Under the pieces are notes generated by a model. The model did not search any database. It was not told the origin of the DNA and worked only from the letters and a program-made list of their open reading frames with translations. Positions 48,658 through 61,256 of a stretch of 64,000 nucleotides of DNA are shown one piece after another. Position 1 is the first letter of the stretch, and every line of letters starts with the position of its first letter. Source of the DNA: Glandiceps talaboti (taxonomy: Eukaryota; Hemichordata; Enteropneusta; Spengelidae); contig NC_135549.1 of NCBI RefSeq assembly GCF_964340395.1, positions 35,800,332 to 35,864,331 of the forward strand. Direction: 5' to 3'. A program made the translations under genes and the position numbers.

Positions 48658-51022
48658 TATTAAGTTATTGGCATATTTTCGGTAGGCCACAAAAAAGAAA
48701 AAAATAGTTTCTGGTTAGGAAATGTTGTCTAAAGTGGTACCATATTCTAAAACATAATTGCCTCAATTCAAACGAAATTTATTGCGTGTGTTTTGTAGGG
48801 TAGTGACAAGAACTGATTAGGTTTTGCTAAACATCCCATGAATATTAACAAGCAGTTTACATAATTAATGGTTTTCAGTAATTAGGCTATATCTCAAGAA
48901 TACATGCTTCAAATTCAATATCATTTGATACATACATTTTGCGATACCAAAGCGCACTTGTTCTAAAAATATTATTGATGTAGCTTTTAGTTTTAATAAG
49001 TTATTGGCATATTTTTGTAGGCTACTAAAAAGGAAAAAATAGTTTCTCGTCAGGAAATGTTGTCTAAAGTGGTGCGACGATGCGATTCTTTTTTTACATT
49101 CTCAACAAATGTTAATCAAACTACTTATCATTGCAGTTACTGTTCTTTTTATTTAGTACTTTACAGCAAGTGCGTATGTGGGACAGATGTCATGGGCTAG
49201 TTCATGATTAGTTTTGCAGTTGTCTTCACTGGTGGCAATTAATGTAGGGAGAGTTACTTTTGTGTTTTCCCTTTCATCTGCAGACTGAATTGGATTGACA
49301 AACATGAAAAAAAAATTAACACAGGAAGGGGGTTACTTAAGTGATGGGCGCTGACCAGAAACAATTTTTTTTGGCCTTGAAAACTCTTTTTGCAGTGAGT
49401 GCCATGCTAGAACATTCTATAAAGCTTCACATTACATGTTGTGGTTGGCCAGGAGATCACTAATAGCAATGGGCAAATAGCAATCAATGAAAAAAATAAC
49501 TTATTGCATATGTTCTGTTGTAATCCAACAATTGTCTGTAGGAACGACAATCTCAAATCTTTGCCCTTACGGAAGGCATTCAGTTTAAATGTGGTATTAC
49601 ATTACTCTTACAGGTTTTTTTACACCCTTTATATTGATGTTTCTTTTTAAAAGATAAGGGAAAGGCATACTAAGCATTCAAATTCGTTTTTATATGTCGG
49701 TTGGTTTCCTTGTAACGTTTTTCAACGTTGCTACATACAGTTCTTTACCTCAGTGAAAATGGTTGCTTCATCCTACCTTATGTTTGAATGCCTTGTAATG
49801 GGAAGTGGTGTCCTGCTGTATGCAAAACATCCTGTCAAGTTTTATGAATGAAATATATCTGTACAATCAATTTAGTCGAACTAATTAGCAAAGGCGGTTC
49901 ATACACTTTCCCGATCTGTAATGAAATTTAGTGGTGTCAATTAATTGCTCATTTGCATAATTAACGAATTTTAGCAATTAAGGCCTACACTAAGAAAGAC
50001 TCCACCAAAGTTGATGCAACTTGCCACAGATATTGATCATACAGAGATATGAAAGTTCTTAATGAAATTAAATGGTGTCAATTGCTCATTTGCATAATTT
50101 ATGAACTTTGGCAATTAGGACCTATTCCAAGAAAGACTGCACCAAATGTGATGAAACTTGCTAAAGATATAGTGAACTTACTACAGATATTGATTACACA
50201 AAGGTACAACAGTACAGAAAGACATTTCAAAGTCTCAGCAAGCACATTAACAACATTTCCCCTCATACAGGAGCATTTTCAGTTTATCTCTATTTAAAAG
50301 ATTTTCAGTAATTAGGTTATATCTTAAAAATGCACTCTTCAAATTCAATAAAATTTGGTACATACTTCAACCATAACTAATAGCATATGTTTTTTTGCGT
50401 TCCAGCAATTATTGTATGTGAGAATGAATATCTAAAGATTTTGCCCTTACGGAAGGCAATCAGTTTAAATTGGTTCTTGATAGATTCCAGGTTGTTAAAC
50501 AAGGTTGTGGAAAGATGTGATAAACCTAATATAAGAGTTGTGTGCAGTGTTTGACGGAGTGACAACTTCCACATATGTATTACTTTCAAAAACTTTTATT
50601 CCAGTTCTAGATTGCATATTCCAGTTTCTGGTGATGTCAAGTGTCTGCTCTTTACTATTGAGCATTAATTTTTAATTTCCTTCTTGTCGACATAATAAAC
50701 ATCATAACTATATTATTAATATGGTCATCTGTTAGTAACGAATGGTCAATGCAATACTGTACTTTATCTGGAACTTTAATTTCAGTTTTAAAGAACAGAC
50801 CGCTTGGGCAATATGATATGACATGGTATATTGAATAGCTTAGTACTTTGAATACACACGTAGTGATGGTTTGAATTTATCACGATGTACTCAAGTGATG
50901 GGCAGCAAATGCCAATATCATACACGGTGTAAAATAACTATGATGGCCGATACGGTTCTTCAAAATTCAAAATTCATAATTCACAATTCGGAAAAAAGAT
51001 GGCGGAAGGCTCCACCCATTGC

Positions 51023-51478
51023 ATGACAATTAGAGATGTAATAAAACAGTTCTTTCTATATTTAACAAGACGTATGTATGTATGTATGTATGTATGTATG
51101 TATGCATGTATGTATGTATGTATGTATGTATGTATGTATGTATGTATGCATGTGTGTGTGTATGTCTGTCTGTCCATCAGTATGTATGTCTGTCTGTCTG
51201 TCTGTCTGTATGTATGTATGTATGTATGCATGTATGTATGTATATATGTATGTTTGTCTGTCTGTCTGTATTATGTATGTATGACTGTCTGTCTGTCTGT
51301 ATGTATGTATGTATGTATGTATGTATCCCATATAGCAATCGCAAAGGGCTTTGCCCTTCGGAGACATTTTGGGGACGGGGAGTTGCTTAGCAGATTTGTT
51401 TGTAGTCTGAGGGTGTTGTCTCCTGTGTAGTCTTGTTAAATATAGAAAGTAGTGTTTTATTACATCTCTAATTGTCAT
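51023..51478. mobile_element. Small inverted-repeat element around a TATG/CTGT microsatellite
   Basis: Left arm 51023-51071 (ATGACAATTAGAGATGTAAT then AAAACA to TTTAACAAGAC) is repeated inverted at 51430-51478 with only a few mismatches. Between the arms are ~250 bases of TATG and CTGT tetranucleotides and ~100 bases of unique sequence (CTTTGCCCTTCGGAGAC). This looks like a MITE whose interior was taken over by a microsatellite. The Tyr/Met/Cys/Val-rich open frames inside are artefacts. Confidence 0.8.
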
Positions 51479-51557
51479 ACAATTGAATTTGAAGAATTGT
51501 ATTGGCTTTCATAAATAACTGTCTGCTTTGTTTCTATCCATCTTCATGGGCTGTCAG

Positions 51558-51619
51558 TGTTTTGGAACCAAGTCGATGTTTTGGCAAAGAAGAAAAATAT
51601 CTCACGAGAAGAGGCGAAG
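51558..51619 (+). CDS. SDR exon E
   Basis: Acceptor GGGCTGTCAG, donor GTAGTC. Two bases complete the split codon left by exon D (Leu). The exon reads FWNQVDVLAKKKNISREEAK and ends at a codon boundary. It corresponds to the variable substrate-lid helices after PGWV, where hydroxybutyrate dehydrogenases carry a Q-[IV]-D segment. The donor is non-consensus at +5/+6. Confidence 0.85.
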
Positions 51620-54600
51620 GTAGTCAAATAATTTAAAGGGCCACAAGCTGAGTTTATAAGGTTTTTTTTTTACTCAAGTAAACATGTCTACATAAAACCT
51701 CCATTGAAATAATAATTGTAGTATAGTGTTAATGTTGATGCCATCTATGACATTACAGTTGTCCGCTGGTTTTGTCAGAACAATTGATTAACTGGTAGAG
51801 ATTTTCTCGACATTTTTAGCTCTACTGTCAGCAAAAGTTGAGGTTTAGAGGTTGATTCTCACTCGTTGTCCATCGTCATGTGTCTGTCTGTCAATTTTTT
51901 TTATTTTCATCTTCTTCTCCATCACCGACAGTCAGAATACTTTGATATTTTGTCTGCAAGTTCCTTGGGGGAAGGCTATTCAGATTTGTTCATGCCAAGT
52001 TGATCTGTGCCATTTTAAATTTATGAAGAATGTTTTGTCAAAAATGATATTTTCATCATCTTCTCAAATACTAGTCAGATTGCTTTAACATCTGCCATGT
52101 AGATGCACACAGCATAGCCTACTTAGATTTGTTCATTTCAAGTCAGCCCCTGTCCTTTTCTATTTTTGATGATTTTTGTTGTATTTATTGAAAAGAAAAT
52201 TAGATATGTAATGAGCATTGTGGCCGACACCATATTGGAAATCAATTTACTATACTGAAGCAAACAGCCACTTTTCAAAAGACACTGACAAGAAGGAAAT
52301 GTAATTTTACGCACCGTGCGCCCTTGCAGACTTTGGCACAAATCCGATCTTTGCACCCCATCTACAGAATGGAACATTCCACTGTAGGTATCATATTCGA
52401 AGTTGCTAGCTACCGTATGATATTATAAACGATTTTCGACATTGTCAATCATAAATAAAACCAATAATAATAATTCTACCATTACCTCATTTTGAAAGGG
52501 TAATTACTTTGTGGTTCATTTATGGAGTTTTGATTATGATCAATATTGGTGGCTAAATCGCCACGTCAAAATTGTCAATGAGGTAATGTTACAGCCATGT
52601 TTTCACCTCAGTAAAACTTGTACGTAGATTCAACTAATTGAGGTCAAAGTTCTTTCACTAGTAAGCCTTTAAAAAAAGTCATGAGATTGTAGTCCAGACT
52701 TTCGTTTTAATTTTTCATTAAAAATTTGCGATATGAGGTCATTTCGCTGTTTTAAAAATCATTATAATGGTGAAACACTGAATTTTTAAAAACCAATGAT
52801 AAAAAGTAGTATTTTGTGATGTCTTCTACCTCAGACCACTAAAATTAACTAATAATTGTTTATTTTAGTCGATGAATCTAGCAGCTCAAAAGTGAGGGAT
52901 AGTCATTGAGGAGACAGTAGATCGTTTCATTTGGCCTCAGACCACTGAGGCGTGTCATTGGAAGACGCTAGCGCCAGCACTCTGCACTTTTCAGTTAGGA
53001 TTAACAAAATATCCATTTTTGCCTACATTAGTAAGTCTACAATTCTGATTTACACGCTGTATTTTGCCGTGTCACATTGAGTTATGAGTAGAACAATTTA
53101 AATACCAGACGATGTTATGTCTAGTACAAATTGAAAGTTGTTGACAATTAACGGGCCTTTAGATTTGTTAAGCCCTTGCTGTGTTTTTCCTGCTTTCTTG
53201 TCATATTTATTTGGTTATATTTTATATTTGAAATTACACATAAATATTTTTGTGTGTCAAATTCCCCATTTCTTGTTTCTTTTTATTAGCTGTTTATATT
53301 TTTTCCTGTTTTCAGATCATTGCATGAAATTCTTACACCTTAAAGTTGGTTGTCATGGAAATGAAAAACATGAGAATGAGATATAGCACAGAGTCAACAC
53401 AAATGCTTGAATAAATGTATAATTATATAATTGGTAAATTTCTATGTATGCACAGCTAATAGACTGGTGTATATTGCCAGAAAAAGGCCACTATCTTAAT
53501 CTAGAATCATTACTTTGGGCATTTTTGGCAAAAACTGTGTTTTTGGTTAAATTTGTTTGGAAACTGAAATGCGAATTGCCTCAAAATTATTTGAGATCCC
53601 TAAAACAATTCATTCATCATTAAAATTTTCCAGGGTTAAAGCTGTAAGACACTGAAATTATTTATAACCAAGCTCAAAAATCCTTCTTTTTTTTTAAATT
53701 TGTGCATTTCCCTGTCAGATTTTGCGTAATTTTTGCATTTTGTAAAATGGTGACTATGATATAAAAATGCATTATTTTTGATCGTTCATACTATGTATGA
53801 ATCTTGCTACCGTACTTGTCGTCATATCAGCAACATAACAGTCATGCATTGCAATATTGTAACAGTAGGTTTGCTAATACGATCATTGTAACATTGTAAC
53901 GAGTATCAAGCATCACTGTACTATAAATTGTTATACAATTTGAAAGTTCGCCATACAGTACGGACCACCACACAGGCACTCGAATCAATCTGTATGATTT
54001 TAAAAAAAAATATGTATAGTAAATAAGAGGACTACAGTTTCATCATATGAAACCACAACCACTTTATTACTTTGCTAAAAACAAAACTGCATAGTAAAGA
54101 CCTGATCAACAGAACCACTTCTACACAAAAACGAAAAAAAAGAACAAAAAAAACAAAAAAAACAAAAAAAAACAGCAGAGCTATTCTGACCGATAAGTTG
54201 CTTCTTTTATACTTATGAAGAATTACGTCATGGGATATGTTTAAATTATATCTTAATACCAGCTGTAGGCATAGTCAATTGCAACTGATGGTGAAGTATG
54301 AGTGTGTATCACAAAGAGCTTGTGGTAATGTTTCACGCACGATTTTTCACATAAACCCTTGCAGGATCCCAATGACATGATATCAGTAATCACTACAAAT
54401 GTATTAAAGGAGGTAGATTTAATTGTGGCTGAACATTCTCTTTGAAAATAGGCTTCACATAACAGTTGCCTCAACCTTCAACCTTGCAATCAAATATGTA
54501 AATCCCTTTCGTTATAAACTTTAATCTCTTCTTTGTTCTTACGTGAAATCACTCTAGCGATTTACAGAAAATCAAATCACTGTAGCGATTTACAGAATTC

Positions 54601-54949
54601 AAATCACTGTGGCGATGTAAAGAAAGTCAAATCACCATAGTGATTTACAGAAAATCAAATCACTATAGGGATGTACATAAAGTGAAATCACTATAGCGAT
54701 GTACAGAAAGTCACATCACTATAGCGATGTACAGATTTAGTCAAATCACTATAGCGATGTACAGAAAGTCAAATCACCATAGTGGTGTTCAGAAAGTCAA
54801 TTCACTATAGCAATTTACAGAAAGTCTATTCACAATAACAATGTATATAAAGTCAATTCACTATAGCGATTTACAGACAGTCAAAGCCATTGGTTTGTTT
54901 CCTATTAAAAGTTTAACATATTTAAAATATGAGATTTATTTATTTACAG
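51620..54949 (+). other. 3.3-kb intron of the SDR gene
   Basis: No gene seen. 51820-52140 resembles a dispersed repeat (TAGCTCTACTGTCAGCAAAA, TGTGTCTGTCTGTC, CAAGTTCCTTGGGG). 54130-54175 is A-rich. A small minisatellite lies at 54548-54895. The remainder is AT-rich and unremarkable. Confidence 0.65.
54548..54895. repeat. 28-bp minisatellite near an exon
   Basis: About twelve diverged copies of a 28-base unit with ATCACTATAGCGATGTACAG followed by AAAGTCAA. Each unit contains an imperfect 14-base palindrome (ATCACTATAGCGAT). It ends about 55 bases before SDR exon F and is unrelated to the large GATA-rich array. Confidence 0.88.
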
Positions 54950-55003
54950 CTTGAAATAGTTTCTGAGAAGCATCCATCAAAAGAATGCATCACGGTGGAA
55001 CAG
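54950..55003 (+). CDS. SDR exon F
   Basis: Acceptor TTATTTACAG, donor GTAACT. 18 codons in phase 0: LEIVSEKHPSKECITVEQ. It matches the EKxPS...ITVEQ-type segment before the last helix in this family. Codon boundaries fit both neighbours. Confidence 0.87.
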
Positions 55004-55730
55004 GTAACTATGTTTTTAATGCACCACATGAAACAGTTATGTTGTTAAAGTATCATGTGGACACTGAACAATTTTGACTCCAAAGCAGGATACACATGGC
55101 AGTGAGTAAACTTTGAATAGTATCGAGGTGGTCAATACGACATTAACCAAAATAGTAGTAAATGGATGTACACTCAGGGGTTTATAGGAATGAGACACAA
55201 GTGCGCCCAGCCATGTACTCTCCTATCTCATGAAAAAACTCAATATCAAGCAAACCTGGTACAAATTTCGGTACTAAAGAGTATATTTGCATGTCACTGA
55301 CATTTCACAACCTGTATAGCAAAAGACACCAATATTAGTTGCAAATGTACTGTCACATTTTGCCAGTTACCTCCAATGTTTAATACATACTTTAAACACC
55401 ATTCAGTGTCAACCCCATATTAATAATGTTACAAGACATTGACCTTGAATTCACCATTATCTTCAAGGTCAAATAACCAAACATTGTATTTTGACCATAA
55501 CTCAAGAATTAGACTTAGAGTCCATTCAAGTGTCCACACCAATATTGTAAGTTTTCTTTTATACCTTGACTTTTGACCTTAAATATAATTTAATCTTGAC
55601 TTTGGTTTTACTATATCAGACATATGCACGTTACTTAATTATGGGACCTTGACCTTTATGGGAAAATGATACCCACATTACCAATGGTAAACTTTCTAAT
55701 GAGGCATTGACATCTGGCCTTTCTTTACAG
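55004..55730 (+). other. 727-base last intron of the SDR gene
   Basis: Donor GTAACT, acceptor TTTCTTTACAG. At 55435-55670 it holds a repeat with several GACCTTGA/CAAGGTCA words (for example CTTCAAGGTCAAATAACC, GGGACCTTGACCTTTATG). Similar words occur at 59100-59800. Confidence 0.75.
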
Positions 55731-55823
55731 CTTGCTGACACAGTTAAGTATGTGTGTTCATCAGCAGCAGACCAAATGACAGGATCTTCATTGGTTATTG
55801 ATGGTGGTTGGACAGCCAGATAA
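55731..55823 (+). CDS. SDR last exon (C-terminus)
   Basis: Thirty codons plus TAA, in phase 0. It reads LADTVKYVCSSAADQMTGSS then LVIDGGWTAR. The D-x-M-T-G-S-S and V-D-G-G-W pattern is the standard SDR C-terminus, and the terminal WTAR is close to bacterial hydroxybutyrate dehydrogenases. The stop is at 55821-55823. No strong AATAAA was found soon after; AATTAAA at about 56151 is a possible weak poly-A signal. Confidence 0.93.
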   Translation, partial: LADTVKYVCSSAADQMTGSSLVIDGGWTAR

Positions 55824-55958
55824 TGTTAAAGGCAGTGGAGCCATGCATATAACAACAGATTCTTCTTATGTTCTCGACCAGCTTCTTGTATAGCTGGTTT
55901 TGCCACTAGATTTGCATCCTAATCAGAACTGGACCTCGCATAAATCAATAAGATTACT

Positions 55959-55960
<2 letters not shown>

Positions 55961-55997
<37 letters not shown>

Positions 55998-55999
55998 CA
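55961..55999. repeat. (CA)n microsatellite
   Basis: About 19 CA units with one G interruption, 140 bases after the SDR stop codon and probably within the 3' UTR. Confidence 0.92.
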
Positions 56000-57910
56000 T
56001 GGACAATCTATCAACATGTGTATGGACCTCTGTTTTTCTTTAGTAAAACATTGGGTATTTTTACTGTTTACTTAAAACAATTTTACTATGTTTCTGTACT
56101 TGAAAGGAAGGCTGTGAAACAATATAGATTTGTCATGTTCATAACTGAATAATTAAAAAAAATGTCCCCATCTATTCCAAGCCGATCAGACAGAGATCAA
56201 ACGACCATAGAAAGAGCTGCGCAAATTTACCTTGGGTTCTGCTGAGTTCTATTGGTGTGCGTCCTCGCGGTAGAGATAACTTGCCACAGGTTGATATGTG
56301 AATACCAGATTTAAACTGGCTGCATGGGGAATCACTAATTATGCAAATTACTCATTAAAACTGAAAAACTGTGGTAAAAGGCTTTTTTTTGGACAAGTGT
56401 GTTTTCTTAGGTTAATATATGTGCCAAATTATACAGAATTTGAAGAGTGCATGATACTGCTTAATTACTGAATGTAATGTGGGTATCATTTCCTGTAAAA
56501 GTTGTATCACCAAACATCATAGGACAGGTGCGTATTTATTATGGTTGATATATGTACCATATTATATGAAATTTGAAGCTTGCATTTTTAAGAAACAGCC
56601 TAGTTACCTAAATAATTAATTATGATAATTTTTCATTAAAACTAAGCTATATCAACAAATTTTATGTGACATCCGCTTCATTATGGTTACGCATGTATTG
56701 AATGTTATTGAAATTCAAGTATGCATCCTTAAGATATATAATTACCGAAAATCATTAATCATGCAAATTATTCACTAACGCTATAAGGTATATCAACAAA
56801 CTTTATAGGGCGTATGGACTTTATTATGTTTGATTTATGGAGCAAGTTATTTTAAAATTAATGTATACAGTCTTAAAATATAGCCTAATTACCGAAAATA
56901 ATTAATTATGCAAATTATTCATGAAATCTTTAAGCGTAATCAACAACTTTTATAGGACATATGCACGCTTATGTTTAACATATGTACTAATTTGTATTGA
57001 AATTAAAGTAAGCCGTCTTAAGATATAGCCTAATTGCAGAAAATCATTAATTATGCACATGATTCATTTACTCTGTAACTGACTTTATAGGACAAATGTA
57101 CTTTGTTATGTTTAACAAATATACTAAATTTTATTGAAATTATGTCAGCCTCCAAATTTTTAATTTGACTATGATTTTTAGTGCCCTCATTAGAATTCAA
57201 AGTTATTACTCCAAGGACTATTTTGATTGTTGCTCACGTTTTTGAGCACATCTGAACTGAGATTCAGTAGTGCTATAGATATTCTTAAGGGGGTGTAAAA
57301 TAAGATTTGTTCATGACATGATGATTCCATCAGTGATATGCAAATTAGGGCTAAAATGTGTATTTTTGATTCAAAATCTATAATTCCAAAACTACTTTGC
57401 TGATTGGGCTTAAATTTACTGGGAATGCATCTAGGGATGTATGGACAAAGCAATATTATGCATACAATGAGTTATATGCAAATTAGGTGTAAGAATGTTC
57501 ATTTTTGGTCAAATTTTTTTATCTCAAAAAGTACTTGGTCAATGAAATGTTTCTGAAAGTGTTATTCTGCAGATTTTCTTCAAAACATTTTGACAAATTT
57601 GGCCCTAGCAACCATGACCACGCCCTTAGCAACAACCAAATGGCAGTATATTTTGGTTAAATAACAACATCATCTGGTAGGCAAGTGAGTAAACATTCAA
57701 AAAAATGTTAGGAATGTAATAGGTCCTGAGATTCTTTCTCGTCAACAAGTTATTCTTGGTTGTACAGAATTTTCAAGAATAGCAAATTTTTACTACTCCT
57801 TGGAAATCAATTTCTTTACAATTGCAAGTCAAGCTACAGAAGACTATTTCGAATATTAAACGTTTTTGCTGTAATGTGAAATATGCTCATAACGTCGAAA
57901 AACAAATAGC

Positions 57911-57911
57911 C

Positions 57912-57944
<33 letters not shown>

Positions 57945-57980
57945 CACACACACACACACATACACACACACAGACAGACA
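57911..57980. repeat. (GACA)n(CA)n microsatellite
   Basis: Compound tetranucleotide and dinucleotide repeat. The overlapping 92-codon frame is an artefact. Confidence 0.92.
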
Positions 57981-58794
57981 TCACCATTTCAATACCTTCG
58001 CTTACGGGAAGTAAAAACTATGACTATTTCGTCTGCAATTCAACAGTACTTTATTATTCGTCACCAAAGCAGTACAGCCATGTCGTGCACAGATGGATAA
58101 CATCAAGGCCCCAGAATATAACCATGAACACTAGATATAGTTGTAAAACAGACAACACTAGATATTGTTACTAACTACAAACAACAACAAACGACTGGGA
58201 GATGCCGAGTTGGCACCAACAGCAAGGGTGCCTGTTTTATTAGCTCCCCGTATGGGAAGTAATGTGGCGGTGTTGCCTGTCTGTCTGTCTGTGTGTCTGT
58301 GCAGAAATTTTGTTCCACTGATATCTCAAAAAGTATGTTCTGTAATTTTCTATATGGCATTGTCAGGCTGTAACTGAACACTGATTAGTTTTTGGTGGAA
58401 GTGATTTGCACAATTAATGAAAACTTGCATAATCAATAAACAAAGATATAAAAGAACTAAAAGATATTAACTTGTGTCAAGTTAATGAACTAATTTGCCT
58501 ACTTAATGAATGTCTGTCATTCATGTTATGCATCCAGAATGGCTTTGTCAAATTTGATGGAACTTGACACAGATATTGATCATACAGAGATATGCAGTTT
58601 AGCTAAATGTGGTAACAAGTACAATCCAGGTATGTCATAGAATTAGTCCGCGTAAAATCCCGGTGATGGCAGTCCCAGACGCAATCCCAATGCAAGATCA
58701 GTGTGTTCATCTATGCCAACCCATTAACATACTAACGACTTCAGGTTAGGGTTAATATATAGAAAGCTATCGAAGTAGTGGAATGGGTTAGGGT

Positions 58795-59980
58795 TACCAT
58801 ATTAGTGAATCCAGCTTAGGGTTAATTAGGGCACCAAGGTCAAAAATTTGAAAAAAAATTGCCCGGCTTGAAGTACAAAAATTGACATCATGTTTGGTTA
58901 GAATAATATCTGGGCCTTCAGAAAACTGTTGTTGCCCCTCTGGATTCTCTTGCGCAAACTCACAGGAGAAGGTTTTCATGGTAACATTGACAATATTTGG
59001 AAGGATGCTAAAACATTAAAACGTCACCTCTCGCGACCCAGAAATGATATAATCATGATTATATTTTAGGGGACAGAGAACTCAATGATCCACATAACCT
59101 TTTCGATTCAAGGTCAGGGTCATAGTCAAAATTCAAGGTCAACTTAATTTGTTGCACTTTTATCGAAACATTCATTTAAATGTTTCTGTATACTCCAATC
59201 AGATATGACTGGTAAAGCTGTAAGTCGGTCAGAAAATGGCCAAACATACAATCTTTCAGAAAAACGTGAAAAAAGTATATATGAAGTTGTTTTGTTGGAA
59301 AAAGCTGTTACCAAGACAACTGCTGTCAATATCCCCAACTGTACCAAAGTGTTAATATACTAACCTGAAACTGCTATTGACATGATGTAAGTGTGTGTAT
59401 TTAGGGTTTTGGGGAAAAGGTAATTCACTGATTACAAGGTCCAAGGTCAAGGTCATTGTCAAAATTCAAGGTCATCTTCATTTTTTGTGTAATTATTAAA
59501 ATACCGTCGGAATCTTTTTCATAGCTAACATCAGACATGATCATTACAGACGAAAATTGCTCAGAAAATAGCAAATTATACAGTCTTTCAGGAAAAATAC
59601 AACAAGGGCATATACTGAGCTGTTTTTATTACAAACTTCTGTTACTAAGGCAACTGGTATCAAGATCACCAAAATATGAAGGTACTGAATATCGCAGCAT
59701 ACCGAAGTGCTACAGATATGATGCAAGGGCAACTCACTTATCCCATGATCTTTTCGATCCAAGTTCAAGGTCATAGTCTATTTACAAGGTCACCTCAATT
59801 TTTCACTTTTATCGAAACTCCCACACAGGTTTTTTGCTATGAACTACTGAAGACATCAGATAGCAAATCGATAGCAAATTATATAGTCTGTCATAAATTT
59901 TGTAGCAAAAGCATATTCAGGGTCAGCTTACTATGGGGTAAGGGAATTGCCTAGAAAGAGGTTCTGAAAAAGAATGATGC
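58795..59980. repeat. ~330-bp tandem repeat with AAGGTCA half-sites
   Basis: Two and a half diverged units start near 59075, 59410 and 59730. Each has AAGGTCA words (TCAAGGTCAGGGTCATAGTC, CCAAGGTCAAGGTCATTGTC, GTTCAAGGTCATAGTC), then TTTTATCGAAAC or a variant, a TCAGAAAATRGCAAA segment and TTACYAAGRCAACTG. The open frames do not agree between units, so this is non-coding repeat. Confidence 0.7.
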
Positions 59981-60129
59981 CTATACAACCTAGTACTATA
60001 AAGATAGCTACTCCTACTTTATTGACATCTAACAAAAACCTACAGATCACACAGAAATGAAGATTTTCCTACATTCCATACATATTGGCTAGAATTTGAT
60101 ATTGACCTTAGTAGTATATAAAATGGCGG

Positions 60130-61062
60130 TACTGAGATCTTCTCCATTTTGACTTTTAACATCTTCAGCTGTCAGAAATCTTCTCTGTTCATCAAAATTA
60201 ACCTGTTCTCCCTGTGATATCTTTTTTCAACTTTTGTTCAGCGGTGCTCTCTCTTAATTAATGTTTTCCTTTCGTCTTCTAGTTCTTCTTTCAAGTTCAC
60301 AGCTGTTATCTTCATACTTATTTTTCTTGCTGCATTAGCCAAAGAGATTCTGGTGAAGTAAGTTCATCTCCTGTCGTTTCAAGAACTTGTTCAATGTCTA
60401 TAAGTCGAACTTCTGTTCTCTTAATATCACACAATCATGCTTCTACTTTATTTTCCATCTTTTCCAGCTCAATTCCACGCCTCTTAAGTAACTTTTCAAA
60501 TCATGCATGAAGTCGGTTTGATTGTTCGTTGATACCCCCAGTTTCTTTTTGAATTCAGCATCCTGTCTCTCTAATTCGTTTTCTTTCTGTCAAATTTTCT
60601 TTCCATGCATCTAGCAGAGGCTTCCTTTTCAATTTTTTCTTCCCGATTTTCCAATTCTTCTTATTTCTTCATAATCAAATGCTGTTCTTTGTCCAAATAA
60701 TCTGTTTGCATGTTCTTTTAAGCGCCCTTTGATGATGCTAAAAGCGGTTCTTTTTTTTGCAAAGAACATTTTCTTTTAGCGCGATCACGTTTTCCTTTTC
60801 TATCATGATAATTATGCCATTGTCATCTTGAAAAACTACTCTTTTGACGAAATTTCTTGTTGCAGACTCTTTTCGTTCCTCCTACTCCTTCATCAAGTAT
60901 TTCTATTTCATTATTTGTGTTGACTGCCGTCAAGTATTTAATTTCTTTTCTCATGATCTTCGAGTTTCTCTTCTACTCCGTCTTGTTTGTCATAAACTCC
61001 CCTCTGTTTCTGTTCAATTTCTGTCTTCCATTTGTGCAATTCTTAATTTTTTTCACGATTCC
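60130..61062 (-). pseudogene. Frameshifted coiled-coil coding region
   Basis: On the minus strand the three frames alternate in giving highly charged Glu/Lys/Gln-rich segments: KWKTEIEQKQRGVYDKQDG (~61020-60960), EELENREEKIEKEASA (~60660-60610), ELERQDAEFKKK (~60580-60545), IKRTEVRLIDIEQVLE (~60425-60380) and LKEELEDERKTLIKRE (~60295-60250). Stops and frame changes lie between them, often at A-runs. The pattern is that of a decayed long coiled-coil protein. A good acceptor (TTTCAACAG) sits at 61063-61071, just where the first segment begins, and a matching donor lies upstream at 61256. No family is recognised. Confidence 0.55.
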
Positions 61063-61256
61063 CTGTTGAAATGATAAACAGAAATTAATCATACATACAT
61101 ACAATTATGGGTTGTCTTTTGATCAGCGATACTTTACTCTATGTATAGACATAGTACAATCAACGCTCCACAACTTTGGAGAATAAAATCAGCGAAAGTA
61201 TTGAAAATATATACCTTTGGCTATCTTATTCGACAAGAAAAGAATTCCTATCTTAC

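Larger units (their letters stand above)
45616..51557 (+). repeat. 5.9-kb intron with AT-rich dispersed repeats
   Basis: Largely diverged repeats. One type carries TTTGCATAATTAATGATTT, GTAATTAGGCTATATCTYAA and GCGATACCAAAGCGCAC. Another carries GATGAAACTTGCCACAGATA and TTGATCATACAGAGATATGA. Copies lie at about 45770-46330, 46330-47000, 47520-47823, 48760-49080 and 49880-50350. A ~135-base direct duplication (47066-47197 and 47368-47506, sharing GAGGCAGACTTTGGACTTGA) and a further pair (47215-47350 and 49600-49740) are nested. Also present are a TATG/GT microsatellite (45685-45762), TAGTCCCC copy 3 and the palindromic element at 51023. No gene is seen. Confidence 0.75.
55824..58794. repeat. 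3' flank with AT-rich dispersed repeats and microsatellites
   Basis: After the stop codon comes probable 3' UTR, then (CA)n at 55961-55999. Diverged copies of the intron repeats, in both orientations, lie at 56330-57110 (ATTATGCAAATTACTCATTA-type words), 57300-57720 and 58250-58620. A GACA/CA microsatellite lies at 57911-57980. No gene recognised. Confidence 0.7.

Noticed and set aside
51062-51478. Open frames rich in Tyr, Met, Cys, Val (plus) or His, Thr, Tyr, Ile (minus)
   Set aside because: They translate the TATG/CTGT tetranucleotide tracts.
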